DNA of 33,868 nt from Thiorhodococcus drewsii AZ1 (GCF_000224065.1 NZ_AFWT01000050.1:1-33868); one strand, 5' to 3'; positions 1-8,565 are shown, counted from the first letter of the stretch. Numbers and translations: made by a program. Notes: generated from the letters alone by a model not told the origin.

Positions 1-751
1 GCCGGCGGGCCTCGCGCAGCCGCTCGGAAGCCGCTCCGTCGCCCGCGTCTTGGCGGCTCCAGAGGAGCGCCGAGAGCATGGGCTCGTAGGAGATCGCCCA
101 CTGCACCGCGTCCTTGGGATCGAGCAGGCGATAGAGCCGGGGCGCCTCGCCGCGGCCCGCGCTCGCGCCCTGACCGGCGCTCAGACGCAGCTGTCCGCGC
201 GCGTTGGCGACCAGCAGGCTGCCCTCGAAGAGGTCCACCCGGGTCCGCTCCGGATCCACGCGCACCAGGAGCTCGGTGCCGTCCACCAGGGCGTTGGCGA
301 AGGGGGTGTCGATATGCAGCCGGCGCTTGACCCGGCTGAAGAAGCGCGCGGCGCCCTCGATGAGGTCCAGGTGCCCGTCGCTGGAGGCGCTGTCGGGCGG
401 AAGGATCCGCAGGGTGGTCGACTGATCGAGACGGATCTGGGTGTCCGCCGCGACGAAGCGCACGGCCGCCCGGCTGTTGCGGCCGGTGCGCAGGGTGTCG
501 CCCTCGCACAGACCCGCGCCGGGGGAGACTGGGGTCCAGGGACCCGTGGAGCCCTCGCGCCGGGAGACCGAGCCCTCGGCGGAGACGAGCCGGGCCGTCG
601 AGTCCGCGCAACCGGCTGCGGCGATTCCCTCTGCGGCCGCGATCAGGAGCAGCAGCCCGGCGCCCAGCAGCGGCGGCAGCAGGCGCGCTGCGCCGCGTTC
701 TTCGCGTCGCCGCTCGGAAAGGGCTGTGAGTGCTCGAGGGACCGCGATCAT
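1..751 (-). CDS. FecR-domain secreted protein, C-terminus outside window
   Basis: The minus strand is open from an ATG at 751-749 to the window edge, giving about 250 residues. The N-terminus is Arg-rich and is followed by a hydrophobic stretch (about residues 24-46, Leu/Ala-rich, ending near AAAG), which reads as a signal peptide or anchor. After that comes a FecR-like beta domain: a segment around EGSVSRREG, a 'CEGDTLRTG' turn, 'AAVRFVAADTQIRLDQ', then 'RVKRRLHIDTPFANALVDGTELLVRV', the typical FecR pattern in which a phrase like 'TPFA...V.GTE.LV' precedes a final strand. FecR domains outside iron sensing are common in large periplasmic proteins with TPR repeats. The rest of this protein is not visible, so the role is unknown. 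It is the true gene here; the plus-strand ORF over the same bases is its shadow. An upstream GGAG about 10 nt before the ATG supports the start. Confidence 0.75.
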   Translation of the reverse strand, partial: MIAVPRALTALSERRREERGAARLLPPLLGAGLLLLIAAAEGIAAAGCADSTARLVSAEGSVSRREGSTGPWTPVSPGAGLCEGDTLRTGRNSRAAVRFVAADTQIRLDQSTTLRILPPDSASSDGHLDLIEGAARFFSRVKRRLHIDTPFANALVDGTELLVRVDPERTRVDLFEGSLLVANARGQLRLSAGQGASAGRGEAPRLYRLLDPKDAVQWAISYEPMLSALLWSRQDAGDGAASERLREARR

Positions 752-852
752 TGTCGAGACGCTCCGGTGAACGTGCGCTGAGTGAGCCTGGTGCCGCGCG
801 CGCCAAAGTCCTCCGGGGGCTCCGATCGGCCAGTGCTAGCGGCGGTGTTTCG

Positions 853-1584
853 CTACCAATCCGCTGGAAGCTTCTTCAGGAGGCGTATATTACGCCCTTC
901 GACCTCTAGGTAATTGCCTTCGATCAGCGTGTTGAAGACCCGTCGGACCATGTCGCGGGAGGCCCCGACACGGTCGGCGATGTCCTGGCGGCTGAGTCCG
1001 TGGCAGACCTTGACGTCCCCCTCGGCCTGGGATTGGGCGAGCGATTCCAGGAGCCTGGCGACCCGCTGATACACGTTGGCGAGGGCGAGCTCCTTGGCCC
1101 GGTGGGTGGCGGCACGCGCTCGCTGGATCAGCAGCTCGATCAGCGCCATGGCCAGGGCCGGGTCGGCCGTGAGGCGTTTGCTGAGCTCCGCGTGAGAGAG
1201 CATGGCGCAGCGCGTCGTCTCCGTGGTCATGACCGAGGCGCAGCGGGTGCCTCCGTCCATTGCGATCTCGCCCAGGATCTCGCCGGGTCCGCACTCGTCG
1301 AGCACCAGCGCCCGGCCCTTTTCGTCGCTGTTGTAGACCTTGACCCGTCCTGACAGCACCAGCAGCAAGAATCCGCCCGGATCGCCCTCGCTCATGAGGA
1401 TCGCTCCCTTGGGGTAGCTGCGGACCGTAGCGCTCTCGATGCAGGCCGCCAGCGCGGGATTGATGCCCGGGTCGTCGGCAAACCGTGGCGTGGTGGGCGC
1501 CAGCGACGCGGGGTGCATCGGATATCTGGTCAAAGGGAGGGGTGGCTCCTTCGGTTCGCCGGAGTGCTCAGTGTGCCTGAGCAT
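853..1584 (-). CDS. Crp/Fnr-family transcriptional regulator
   Basis: 243 codons. Residues about 45-160 form a cyclic-nucleotide-binding fold (motifs GGFLLLVLSGRVKVY, GEILGEIAMDGGTRCASV), and residues about 175-235 a Crp-type winged helix (LSRQDIADRVGASRDMVRRV, then a wing ending GRNIRLLKKLP). The phosphate-binding-cassette region keeps the Gly-Glu and Arg-x-x-Ser pattern of cNMP binders, so a cyclic nucleotide ligand is possible. No four-Cys Fnr iron-sulfur signature is present at the N-terminus. The first ~22 residues are poorly conserved-looking; Met23 (ATG at 1518) is an alternative start. The gene is followed 100 bp downstream by the FecR-domain gene on the same strand and is divergent from the glycosyltransferase. 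Targets are unknown. Confidence 0.85.
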   Translation of the reverse strand: MLRHTEHSGEPKEPPLPLTRYPMHPASLAPTTPRFADDPGINPALAACIESATVRSYPKGAILMSEGDPGGFLLLVLSGRVKVYNSDEKGRALVLDECGPGEILGEIAMDGGTRCASVMTTETTRCAMLSHAELSKRLTADPALAMALIELLIQRARAATHRAKELALANVYQRVARLLESLAQSQAEGDVKVCHGLSRQDIADRVGASRDMVRRVFNTLIEGNYLEVEGRNIRLLKKLPADW

Positions 1585-1758
1585 TCCGTGGATTGCCGCC
1601 GTTCGTTGTCGGCCGGGGCGCGTTGTGGTCTCCGGCGACTTTACGACCTGTCTGGATCTTACTACAGATAACGGGTGCCTCCGGCAAATAGCCCCAGCGG
1701 CTCCAGTCGGCTATCTTGGGTCCTCCAGGGTCTCATTATGCGATCCCCAAGGATTCCG

Positions 1759-2838
1759 ATGCCCATGTCCGAACCCAAGACCTTACAGATGGTGGCCAGC
1801 AAGGAACTCGGCGGTGCCGAACGCTGGTTCATCCGCTTTTCCGCCGCGCTTGCCGAGCGCGGCGCGCCGGCCGAGTTGGCGTTTCGCGCCGGGAGCGCCT
1901 TGGATGGGCTCGATTTCGGATCCCTGCCGCTCCATCGTCTGCCCTTCCGTACCACCTGGGATCCCTGGTCGCGCCATGCGGTGAGCCGGCTGATTCGCCA
2001 GGTCCGGCCCGACATCGTCCAGACCTACATGGGACGCGCGACCCGGCTCACCCATCTGCCCGAACGTGGCGGGCCGGTGCATGTCTCGCGTCTCGGCGGC
2101 TATTACGCGTTGGATCCCTACCGTCACGCCCATGCCTGGATCGGCAATACCAAGGGTTTGTGCGACTGGATGGTCCGCAATGGACTGCCGGCCGAACGGG
2201 TCCACCATATCTACAATTTCGCCGATCCGGCGCGCCCGTTGCCGTTCGAGCGGGTCGCTGCGTGTCGTGCCGCGCATGGCGTGCCGGAGGATGCCTGGGT
2301 GTTGGTGACGCTGGGACGTCTGGTCCCGGTAAAGGGGCAGCGCTATCTGATCGAGGCCATGTCGCGTCTGCCCGCGAGCATCGCCGGACGTCCGCTCTGT
2401 CTGCTCATGGTCGGGGACGGTCCGCTCGGCCCCGAGCTGCAACGGCAGGCCGAACAGCTCGGTCAGCAGGGTCGTGTTCTCTGGACCGGCTGGCAGCGCG
2501 ATCCCGCCCCCTATCTGCAGATGGCCGATCTGGTCGTCTTCCCCTCGCTCGACGCCGAAACCCTGGGCAACGTCATCCTGGAGGCATGGGCCTGGGACCG
2601 GCCGCTGGTCACGGCCAACTTCCGAGGCGCACGCGAGCTGGCCCGTCACGGCGAGGACGCCTGGTGCGTGCCCTGCGAGGATGCGCTCGCGCTGGCCCAG
2701 GGCATCGAGCAGACGCTGACGGATTCCTCGCTGATGCGCGCGATGACAGAACGTGGTCGCGAGCGGGTCGAGCAGGAGTTTGGCCGCGAGGCGATCATGG
2801 CGCGTTACGCCGAGCTCTATCGGACCCTGGCGGGCTGA
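1759..2838 (+). CDS. Glycosyltransferase family 4
   Basis: A GT-B retaining glycosyltransferase that transfers a sugar from a nucleotide-sugar donor in the cytoplasm, probably for LPS or another surface glycan. The N-terminal Rossmann half carries 'KELGGAERWFI', the usual GG-containing acceptor-side loop. The C-terminal half carries 'VTLGRLVPVKGQRYLIEA' and the donor-binding E-x7-E motif in 'ETLGNVILEAW', followed by 'VPCEDALALAQGI', all standard for GT4. The open frame starts at 1675, but an AAGGA at 1749-1753 lies 5 nt before the ATG at 1759 (11 nt before a second ATG at 1765), so the start is put at 1759. The gene stands alone: the next gene is 200 bp away. Acceptor and sugar cannot be told from sequence. 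Confidence 0.88.
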   Translation: MPMSEPKTLQMVASKELGGAERWFIRFSAALAERGAPAELAFRAGSALDGLDFGSLPLHRLPFRTTWDPWSRHAVSRLIRQVRPDIVQTYMGRATRLTHLPERGGPVHVSRLGGYYALDPYRHAHAWIGNTKGLCDWMVRNGLPAERVHHIYNFADPARPLPFERVAACRAAHGVPEDAWVLVTLGRLVPVKGQRYLIEAMSRLPASIAGRPLCLLMVGDGPLGPELQRQAEQLGQQGRVLWTGWQRDPAPYLQMADLVVFPSLDAETLGNVILEAWAWDRPLVTANFRGARELARHGEDAWCVPCEDALALAQGIEQTLTDSSLMRAMTERGRERVEQEFGREAIMARYAELYRTLAG

Positions 2839-3038
2839 GCCTCTCCGCGAGTTCGCGCTTCATCCCGGCTACGGGCAGGGCATGGACGACGCCTAAACTC
2901 ACCGTTGTTCCGGCACTTGCGCTGACGTATTGTGTTTGTCAATGATTATGCAACAACCCATTTGGGAGATTGCGGGCAGCCTTGGGGTGGGGTGTAGGAT
3001 GGCTGGCTATGTGACTCTTCCGTGAACAGCGTGAAATC

Positions 3039-4742
3039 ATGATCATAGGATTGGATGTCGGCGGTACCCATACGGATGCCGTCTTGCTCGACTGCCGGGG
3101 AGTGGTCGAACGGGCCAAGGTTTCGACCGACGAGACCGATCTGTTCCGCTCCGTGTTGGCTGGACTCGATCTCATCTTGGAGGGAACGGATCCGGGCTGC
3201 ATCACGCGCATCGTGCTCAGCACGACGCTTACCACCAACGCCATCGTTCGCAATCGGGTGGAGCCCGTCGGCATGATCGTCTGCTCCGGACCCGGGCTGG
3301 ATCCCGAGGTCCATCGCACCGGGCCGGACTATCACGTGGTCGCCGGGGCCATCGATCATCGCGGACGCGAGATCCAGCCGGTCGATCCAGACGAGATCGT
3401 TGCGATTGCCGCCGGGTTCCGCGAGCGCGGTATCCGCCAGGTGGCCGTGGTCGGCAAGTTCTCCTGCCGCAATCCGGCGCATGAGGTGCGCATCGCCGAG
3501 CTGGTCGAGCCCTATGTCGAGCGTGTCTTCATGGGGCATCGAACCTCGGGGCATCTCAGCTTTCCGCGCCGCATCGCCACGACGTTCCTCAACGCCTCGG
3601 TTTACCCGATCCATCGCGCCTTCTTCGAGGCGGTGGGCGGTGCGCTGCGCGAGAAGGGCCTGAGCGCCCCAGTCCACATCATGAAGGCCGACGGCGGCAC
3701 CATGAGTCTGGAGGCATCCATCGACGCGCCCGGTCAGACCGTGCTCTCGGGACCGGCGGCCAGCATCATGGGCGCCATCCCAGCCGCTCCGGCCGAGGAG
3801 GACGTGGTGGTGCTCGACATCGGCGGGACCACCACCGACATTGCCATCCTGGTCGGCGGCGTTCCGCTGCTGCAGCCGGTCGGCATCGCCTTCGGACGCT
3901 TCAAGACCCTGATCCGTTCGTTGCAGACCAGTTCGATCGGGATCGGTGGCGACAGCCACATTCAGGTCAGCGATGGCCAGCTGGCGATCGGACCCGACCG
4001 CTGCGGTCCGCCGCGCGCCTTCGGCGGCCCCGAGGTCACGCCGACCGATGCCTTCGTGACCCTCGGCGAGCTGAATGCAGGCGACGCCGCGCGGGCCACC
4101 GCCGGAGTCACCGAGATCGGCGAGAGGCTCGGCCTGGACGAGCATGCCGCTGCGCAGACCCTCATCGAGACCGCTTGTGACCGCATCCTGGCGGCCGTCG
4201 ACGAGATGGTGGAGCAGGTCAACGCCCAGCCCGTCTATACCATCCACGAGATGCTGGACGGCTACCGCATCCGTCCGACACGTCTCCTGGTGCTGGGCGG
4301 GCCGGCCGAGCATTTCGCGCCCTATCTGGCCGCGCGGTCGAGCATGAAGGTATCGCTGGTGCCTGACTGGGGCGTGGCCAACGCCATCGGCGCCGCCATG
4401 GCGCGCACCACCTGTGAGGTCAGCCTGGTGGCCGATACCGAGCGCGGTCTGGTCAGCGTCTCGAACAGCGACGCCCAGTGGCGTTGCGACCGTCACTACA
4501 CGCGGGTCGATGCACTGCGTCAGGCAAGCGAGGCACTGCGCAACCTGGCTATCGAATCCGGCGCGGACGACGAGGATATGGATCTGGAGCTGACCGAGGA
4601 CATCCAGTTCAACATCGTCAACGGCTTCTCTACTACCGGACGCAATATCCGGGTGAGCCTTCAGATCAAGCCGGGGCTCATCCACGGCTATCGGCTCCCT
4701 GGTTCGGCGTCCAGCCGCCTATTCCGGAGCGAAGGATGTTGA
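3039..4742 (+). CDS. Hydantoinase/oxoprolinase-family ATPase (HyuA-like)
   Basis: 567 residues of the hydantoinase A / 5-oxoprolinase family, ASKHA-fold enzymes that use ATP to open lactam or imide rings. The two ASKHA phosphate loops are visible: 'GLDVGGTHTDAVLLD' at residues 4-18 and 'VVVLDIGGTTTDIAIL' near residue 255, with 'LSGPAASIMGA' just before it. The protein is shorter than a typical HyuA (often near 690 residues), and no HyuB partner lies nearby. Instead its stop overlaps the start of an HDAC-family gene by 7 nt, so the two are translationally coupled and probably act on the same substrate or pathway. Substrate unknown; a generic ring-opening or carboxylase-like role is an inference from the family. 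Confidence 0.85.
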   Translation: MIIGLDVGGTHTDAVLLDCRGVVERAKVSTDETDLFRSVLAGLDLILEGTDPGCITRIVLSTTLTTNAIVRNRVEPVGMIVCSGPGLDPEVHRTGPDYHVVAGAIDHRGREIQPVDPDEIVAIAAGFRERGIRQVAVVGKFSCRNPAHEVRIAELVEPYVERVFMGHRTSGHLSFPRRIATTFLNASVYPIHRAFFEAVGGALREKGLSAPVHIMKADGGTMSLEASIDAPGQTVLSGPAASIMGAIPAAPAEEDVVVLDIGGTTTDIAILVGGVPLLQPVGIAFGRFKTLIRSLQTSSIGIGGDSHIQVSDGQLAIGPDRCGPPRAFGGPEVTPTDAFVTLGELNAGDAARATAGVTEIGERLGLDEHAAAQTLIETACDRILAAVDEMVEQVNAQPVYTIHEMLDGYRIRPTRLLVLGGPAEHFAPYLAARSSMKVSLVPDWGVANAIGAAMARTTCEVSLVADTERGLVSVSNSDAQWRCDRHYTRVDALRQASEALRNLAIESGADDEDMDLELTEDIQFNIVNGFSTTGRNIRVSLQIKPGLIHGYRLPGSASSRLFRSEGC

Positions 4743-6049
4743 AGGCACCCCGCAAGACCGGCCTGGTCTTCTTTCCGGCCTTCGATTGGGCCATCAGTCC
4801 GACTCATCCCGAGCGTGAGGAACGTCTGCTCTATACGCAGGATCAGGTGTTCGAGGAAGGCATCCTCGACATCGAGGGCATCGTCGAGCTCAGACCGGAG
4901 CTGGCAACCATTGAGGACGTGCAGCGCGTGCACTTCTGCGTGCCGGACGTCGAGTCGGCGATGACCGAGTCGCACTTCATCAGCGCCGGTGGGGCCATGA
5001 CTATCGGCCGCGCGGTGCTCGATGGCGAGATCGAGCGCGGCTTCGCCCTGGTCCGCCCGCCCGGCCATCACGCCATGCGCATGGTCCGGGGTGGACGCGG
5101 CTTCTGCCAGGTCAACAACGAGGCCATCATGATCGAGGCGCTGCGCCAGCGCTACGGCATCCGCAAGGTCGCGATCATCGATACGGACTGCCATCACGGC
5201 GACGGCACCCAGGACATCTACTGGCACGACCCGGATACGCTCTTCATCTCACTGCATCAGGACGGACGCACCCTCTATCCCGGACTGGGTTTCCCCGAGG
5301 AGCAGGGCGGACCCAACGCACTGGGTACGACGATCAACATCCCGCTGCCGCCCAACACCTCGGACGCGGGCTATCTGGAGATCGTTCGCGACACCGTGCT
5401 GCCGATCCTCGAAGAGTTCGAGCCCGAGCTGATCGTCAACTCGGCCGGTCAGGACAACCATTACAGCGACCCCCTGACCAATATGAATTTCACGGCTCAG
5501 GGCTATGCCGAGCTGACGCGTCTGCTCAAGCCCCATATCGCCGTGCTGGAAGGTGGCTATTCGATCGAAGGTGCGCTGCCCTATGTCAACATGGGCATCA
5601 TCCTGTCCATGGCTGGGGTGGATTACAGCCATGTGATCGAGCCCGACCTCTGCCCAGAGTCCATCGCCCAGCCGCCCGAGGTCACCGACTATGTGCGCCG
5701 TCTGGGCGAAATCACGCGGCGCAACTGGAACGAGCGCCACGACCGGCGCGCGGCCCTGCGTGCGAACGGCCAGACCATTCTGCGCCGCAGCCGCCAGGTC
5801 CAATACGACACCTCGGGCATTCTGGAGCGCCAGGAAGAGGCGATCCGTCTGTGCGATGACTGCGGCGGCGCGCTCCGCATCGAATCGGTTACCGACCAGG
5901 GCGTCCCGGTGCTCGCCATCCATATCCCGCCGCACGCCTGCGACGCTTGCCGCCAGACCGGACGGGACTGGTTCGAACAGGGCAAGACGGGCGATTTCGA
6001 ACAGGTCTTCCTCCAGGATCGCCCCAACGACCGCTTCGAGGTTGCCTGA
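4736..6049 (+). CDS. HDAC-family amidohydrolase with C-terminal zinc ribbon
   Basis: 437 residues from the ATG at 4736, which follows GAAGG closely and overlaps the upstream stop. It is a bacterial member of the arginase/deacetylase superfamily: a Zn-dependent amide hydrolase (class II HDAC, acetylpolyamine or other acylamide hydrolase). Catalytic elements are all present: His111-His112 in 'RPPGHHAM', zinc ligands Asp151 and His153 in 'DTDCHHGDG', Asp240 in 'SAGQDNH', and Tyr275 in 'LEGGYS'. After the catalytic domain (to about residue 330) is a tail with two Cys pairs, C373/C376 and C402/C405, which looks like a small zinc ribbon, unusual for this family. Coupling to the HyuA-like gene suggests sequential hydrolysis of a cyclic and then a linear amide, or modification of a shared substrate; that is inference. 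Confidence 0.87.
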   Translation: MLKAPRKTGLVFFPAFDWAISPTHPEREERLLYTQDQVFEEGILDIEGIVELRPELATIEDVQRVHFCVPDVESAMTESHFISAGGAMTIGRAVLDGEIERGFALVRPPGHHAMRMVRGGRGFCQVNNEAIMIEALRQRYGIRKVAIIDTDCHHGDGTQDIYWHDPDTLFISLHQDGRTLYPGLGFPEEQGGPNALGTTINIPLPPNTSDAGYLEIVRDTVLPILEEFEPELIVNSAGQDNHYSDPLTNMNFTAQGYAELTRLLKPHIAVLEGGYSIEGALPYVNMGIILSMAGVDYSHVIEPDLCPESIAQPPEVTDYVRRLGEITRRNWNERHDRRAALRANGQTILRRSRQVQYDTSGILERQEEAIRLCDDCGGALRIESVTDQGVPVLAIHIPPHACDACRQTGRDWFEQGKTGDFEQVFLQDRPNDRFEVA

Positions 6050-6078
6050 GGTTCGGGACTTCCCATGGCGCAATCCAT

Positions 6079-6104
6079 GTTGGTGCGAATGCATTCGCAC
6101 CAAC
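6079..6104. repeat. 26-bp perfect palindrome, dispersed-repeat type
   Basis: The bases from 6079 to 6104 read the same on both strands (core GGTGCGAATGCATTCGCACC flanked by GTT/AAC). It lies 30 bp after the HDAC stop codon. A degenerate second copy follows at 6149-6165. It may act as a terminator-like hairpin when transcribed, but no T-run follows, so a REP-type intergenic repeat is more likely. Confidence 0.8.
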
Positions 6105-6148
6105 GTTTCTCGTAGGTCAGGTTCGCGCAGTCTAAGTCGCGCCCTGTC

Positions 6149-6165
6149 GGTGCGAATGCATTCGC
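6149..6165. repeat. Second, half-degenerate copy of the palindrome
   Basis: GGTGCGAATGCATTCGC matches the first 17 bases of the core of the 6079-6104 palindrome. The right arm then diverges (GTCG instead of ACC), leaving a 14-bp perfect palindrome, GCGAATGCATTCGC, at 6152-6165. Confidence 0.7.
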
Positions 6166-6210
6166 GTCGCCGACGCTTCGGGCGTGCTCCACCCCTTGCC
6201 CGATAAAGTC

Positions 6211-6236
6211 TGGAAGGCATATTATTAATCCTTCCA
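6211..6236. promoter_or_regulatory. Inverted repeat upstream of the XRE gene, candidate operator
   Basis: TGGAAGG at 6211-6217 is mirrored by CCTTCCA at 6230-6236 around an AT-only-like centre (CATATTATTAAT). The arrangement, 22 bp before the ATG of a small HTH regulator, suggests an autoregulatory operator that overlaps the promoter of the hyf operon. Binding is not shown. Confidence 0.4.
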
Positions 6237-6258
6237 CATCAGTAGTGATGTTTGAAAC

Positions 6259-6528
6259 ATGATTACTGCCTCGCAAATTCGGGCGGCGCGCGCGCTGCTC
6301 GGTATCGATCAGCGTCAGCTCGCCGAGGCGGCGGGTCTTTCCCTGCCCACCATCCAGCGCATGGAGGCGAGCCAGGGTCAGGTGCGCGGCAATGTCGATT
6401 CGCTGGTCAAGCTGGTCGATGCGTTCGAACGGGCTGGATTGGAATTGATCGGGGAGGGCGCGGTCAGCCCCGGCGGCGGACGCGGTGTGCGCCTCAAGGT
6501 CGCGCCGGGGACGGACGAGACCTCATGA
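6259..6528 (+). CDS. XRE-family HTH regulator heading the hyf operon
   Basis: 89 residues. Residues about 4-60 are a five-helix XRE domain (ASQIRAARALLGIDQRQLAEAAGLSLPTIQRME), the core of phage-repressor-like DNA-binding proteins. The short tail is Gly-rich and does not look like a ligand-binding domain. The stop codon overlaps the ATG of hyfB by 4 nt (ATGA), so it is translated as the first gene of the operon. With the inverted repeat just upstream, it most likely controls its own operon. Its signal is unknown. Confidence 0.8.
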   Translation: MITASQIRAARALLGIDQRQLAEAAGLSLPTIQRMEASQGQVRGNVDSLVKLVDAFERAGLELIGEGAVSPGGGRGVRLKVAPGTDETS

Positions 6529-8537
6529 GCCTCTATTTCGCCCTGCTACTGGCGGGCCTGGCGGTGGTGCTGGCCCTGGGATCCGCCGGCGTCGCGCTCT
6601 TCGCCGGCCGTGAGCCTCGGATCCTGCGTGTCGCGTCCATGCCGCTGCTGGGGTTGGCCGGGCTGGCGACGACGTTCGCCGGACTGTTCGCCCTGCTCGG
6701 TGACGGCAGCGCCTCGACCACCTTGCCGCTCGGTCTGCCCTGGATGCCCTGGCACCTGCGGATGGACGCGCTCTCCGGGTTCTTCCTGCTGGTGATGGGG
6801 CTGGTGACCTGCGCGGTCGGGCTCTACGGTCCTTCCTACGTGCGCGGGTTCGAGCGCGGTCGCGATTCGCTCGCCGCGCTCGGTGGTTTCACCGGACTCT
6901 TCCTTGTCGGCATGCTGCTGGTGGTGCTGGCCGACGACGCCTTCCTCTTCATGGTGGCCTGGGAGCTGATGTCCCTGTCCTCCTATTTCCTGGTCGCCTT
7001 CCAGCACGAGAACGCCGCCAACCGCCGCGCCGCCTTCCTCTATCTCTTGATGGCCCATATCGGCGGGCTCGCCATTCTGCTTGGGTTCGGGGTGCTGGCG
7101 GCCTTCGGGCACGGCTTCGATTTCGACTCCATGCGTGCGGCCGAGCTGTCTCCGCTGTGGGCGAGCCTGGCCTTCGGGCTGGCCTTCCTCGGCTTCGGCA
7201 TGAAGGCGGGTCTGGTTCCGCTGCATGCCTGGCTGCCGGAGGCCCATCCGGTCGCGCCTTCGCACATCTCGGCGCTCATGTCGGGCGTCATGCTCAAGGT
7301 GGCGGTCTACGGCTTCATCCGGGTCGTCTACGACCTGATCGGTCAGGTCCAGTGGCAGTGGGGCGTGGCGCTGCTCGTGGTCGGCAGCGTCTCGGCGCTC
7401 ATGGGTGTGCTCTTCGCCCTGATGCAGACCGATCTCAAGCGGCTGCTGGCCTATTCCTCGGTCGAGAACCTGGGGATCATCTTCATCGCCCTGGGGCTGG
7501 GGCTGCTGTTCCAGGGCACGGATCATCCGACCCTGGCGGCCCTGGCCTTCGTCGCCGCCCTCTATCACGTCATCAACCACGCACTCTTCAAGGGTCTGCT
7601 GTTTCTGGGCGCCGGGGCCATCCAGCACAGCGCTCACGAGCGCGACCTGGAGCAGATGGGCGGTCTGCTGCGGCGCATGCCCTGGACCGGCTATTTCTTC
7701 CTCGTCGGCTGCGTCTCCATCTCGGCGCTGCCGCCCTTCAACGGCTTCGTCTCCGAGTGGCTGACCTTCCAGGCGGCGCTCCAGGCCTGGCAGCTGGAGA
7801 GCGGCGTGCTGCGCAGCCTCATCCCCATCGCCTCGGCGGTGCTGGCCCTGACCGGGGCTTTGGTGGCGGCCACCTTCGTCAAGGTCTACGGTGTCGCCTT
7901 CCTGGGCCAGGCGCGCTCGCGCCACGTCCGCCGCGCACGGCCGGTGCCGCACGGGATGCGCGCTGGGCTGGGTCTGCTGGCCGGACTCTGTCTGCTGTTC
8001 GGCGTGCTGCCGACCCAGATCATCGCCCTCATCGATCCGGTCGCCGAGCTGATGGTCGGCAGCGGCGTGCCCCAGGCCGGCGCCCAGGGCTGGCTGTGGC
8101 TGACGCCCATCGCGCCCGAGACGGCCAGCTACAGCGCGCCCATCTCGATCCTGCTGCTCGCCCTGATCGCCGGATTCGCTATCTGGTGGTTCAGACGCGG
8201 TAAGGTGCGCCGCATCCGCCGCTGCGATCCCTGGGATTGCGGCTTCGCCCCGCCCGATCCGCACATGCAATACACGGCGACCTCCTTCGCCCAGCCGATT
8301 CGGCGCGTCTTCGCCCTGCTGTTCGAAATAGAGGAATCCCGCCCGCAGCCCGAGGATGCCGCCCCGCGTTACCGGCTCAAGATCGGCGACCGCGCCTGGG
8401 GACTGCTCTATCAGCCGGTGGCGCGCGCGGTGGAATCGGCCTCGCGGCGCGTCGTCAAACTGCAGTCGGGCAACGTCCGTGTCTATCTGGGCTGGACCCT
8501 CGCCACGCTGCTGGTGCTGCTATGGATCATCTCATGA
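6525..8537 (+). CDS. hyfB: Hydrogenase-4-like membrane subunit HyfB (antiporter-like, NuoL/N type)
   Basis: 670 residues, about the length of E. coli HyfB. Many hydrophobic segments make a Mrp/NuoL-type proton-translocating subunit of the inner membrane. Recognisable parts are 'ALFMVAWELMSLSSYFLVAF'-like helices around residue 140, 'GLVPLHAWLPEAHPVAPSHISALMSG' (the conserved Lys/His-bearing loop), and 'ALYHVINHALFKGLLFLGAG' with the conserved lysine. The C-terminal cytosolic tail carries 'CDPWDCGF', typical of HyfB, and ends with a last helix. Translation starts at the ATG at 6525, overlapping the XRE stop. It would pump ions for the complex formed with HyfC, E, F and G. Confidence 0.93.
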   Translation: MSLYFALLLAGLAVVLALGSAGVALFAGREPRILRVASMPLLGLAGLATTFAGLFALLGDGSASTTLPLGLPWMPWHLRMDALSGFFLLVMGLVTCAVGLYGPSYVRGFERGRDSLAALGGFTGLFLVGMLLVVLADDAFLFMVAWELMSLSSYFLVAFQHENAANRRAAFLYLLMAHIGGLAILLGFGVLAAFGHGFDFDSMRAAELSPLWASLAFGLAFLGFGMKAGLVPLHAWLPEAHPVAPSHISALMSGVMLKVAVYGFIRVVYDLIGQVQWQWGVALLVVGSVSALMGVLFALMQTDLKRLLAYSSVENLGIIFIALGLGLLFQGTDHPTLAALAFVAALYHVINHALFKGLLFLGAGAIQHSAHERDLEQMGGLLRRMPWTGYFFLVGCVSISALPPFNGFVSEWLTFQAALQAWQLESGVLRSLIPIASAVLALTGALVAATFVKVYGVAFLGQARSRHVRRARPVPHGMRAGLGLLAGLCLLFGVLPTQIIALIDPVAELMVGSGVPQAGAQGWLWLTPIAPETASYSAPISILLLALIAGFAIWWFRRGKVRRIRRCDPWDCGFAPPDPHMQYTATSFAQPIRRVFALLFEIEESRPQPEDAAPRYRLKIGDRAWGLLYQPVARAVESASRRVVKLQSGNVRVYLGWTLATLLVLLWIIS

Positions 8538-8565
8538 TGTTCGTCCGTCCCGGAGGAGGCGTCTG

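Noticed and set aside
50-781. Plus-strand 243-codon ORF
   Set aside because: It is the shadow of the FecR-domain gene on the minus strand; its translation is low-complexity and without domain sense.
2839-3038. Promoter or terminator between the glycosyltransferase and the hydantoinase-like gene
   Set aside because: No stem-loop with T-run and no convincing -35/-10 pair could be defended by eye.
2946-4685. Minus-strand 579-codon ORF
   Set aside because: Antisense of the hydantoinase-like gene; high GC at third positions keeps it open.
6546-8270. Minus-strand 574-codon ORF across hyfB
   Set aside because: Antisense shadow, rich in His/Gln/Asp/Arg, with no hydrophobic core or motifs.
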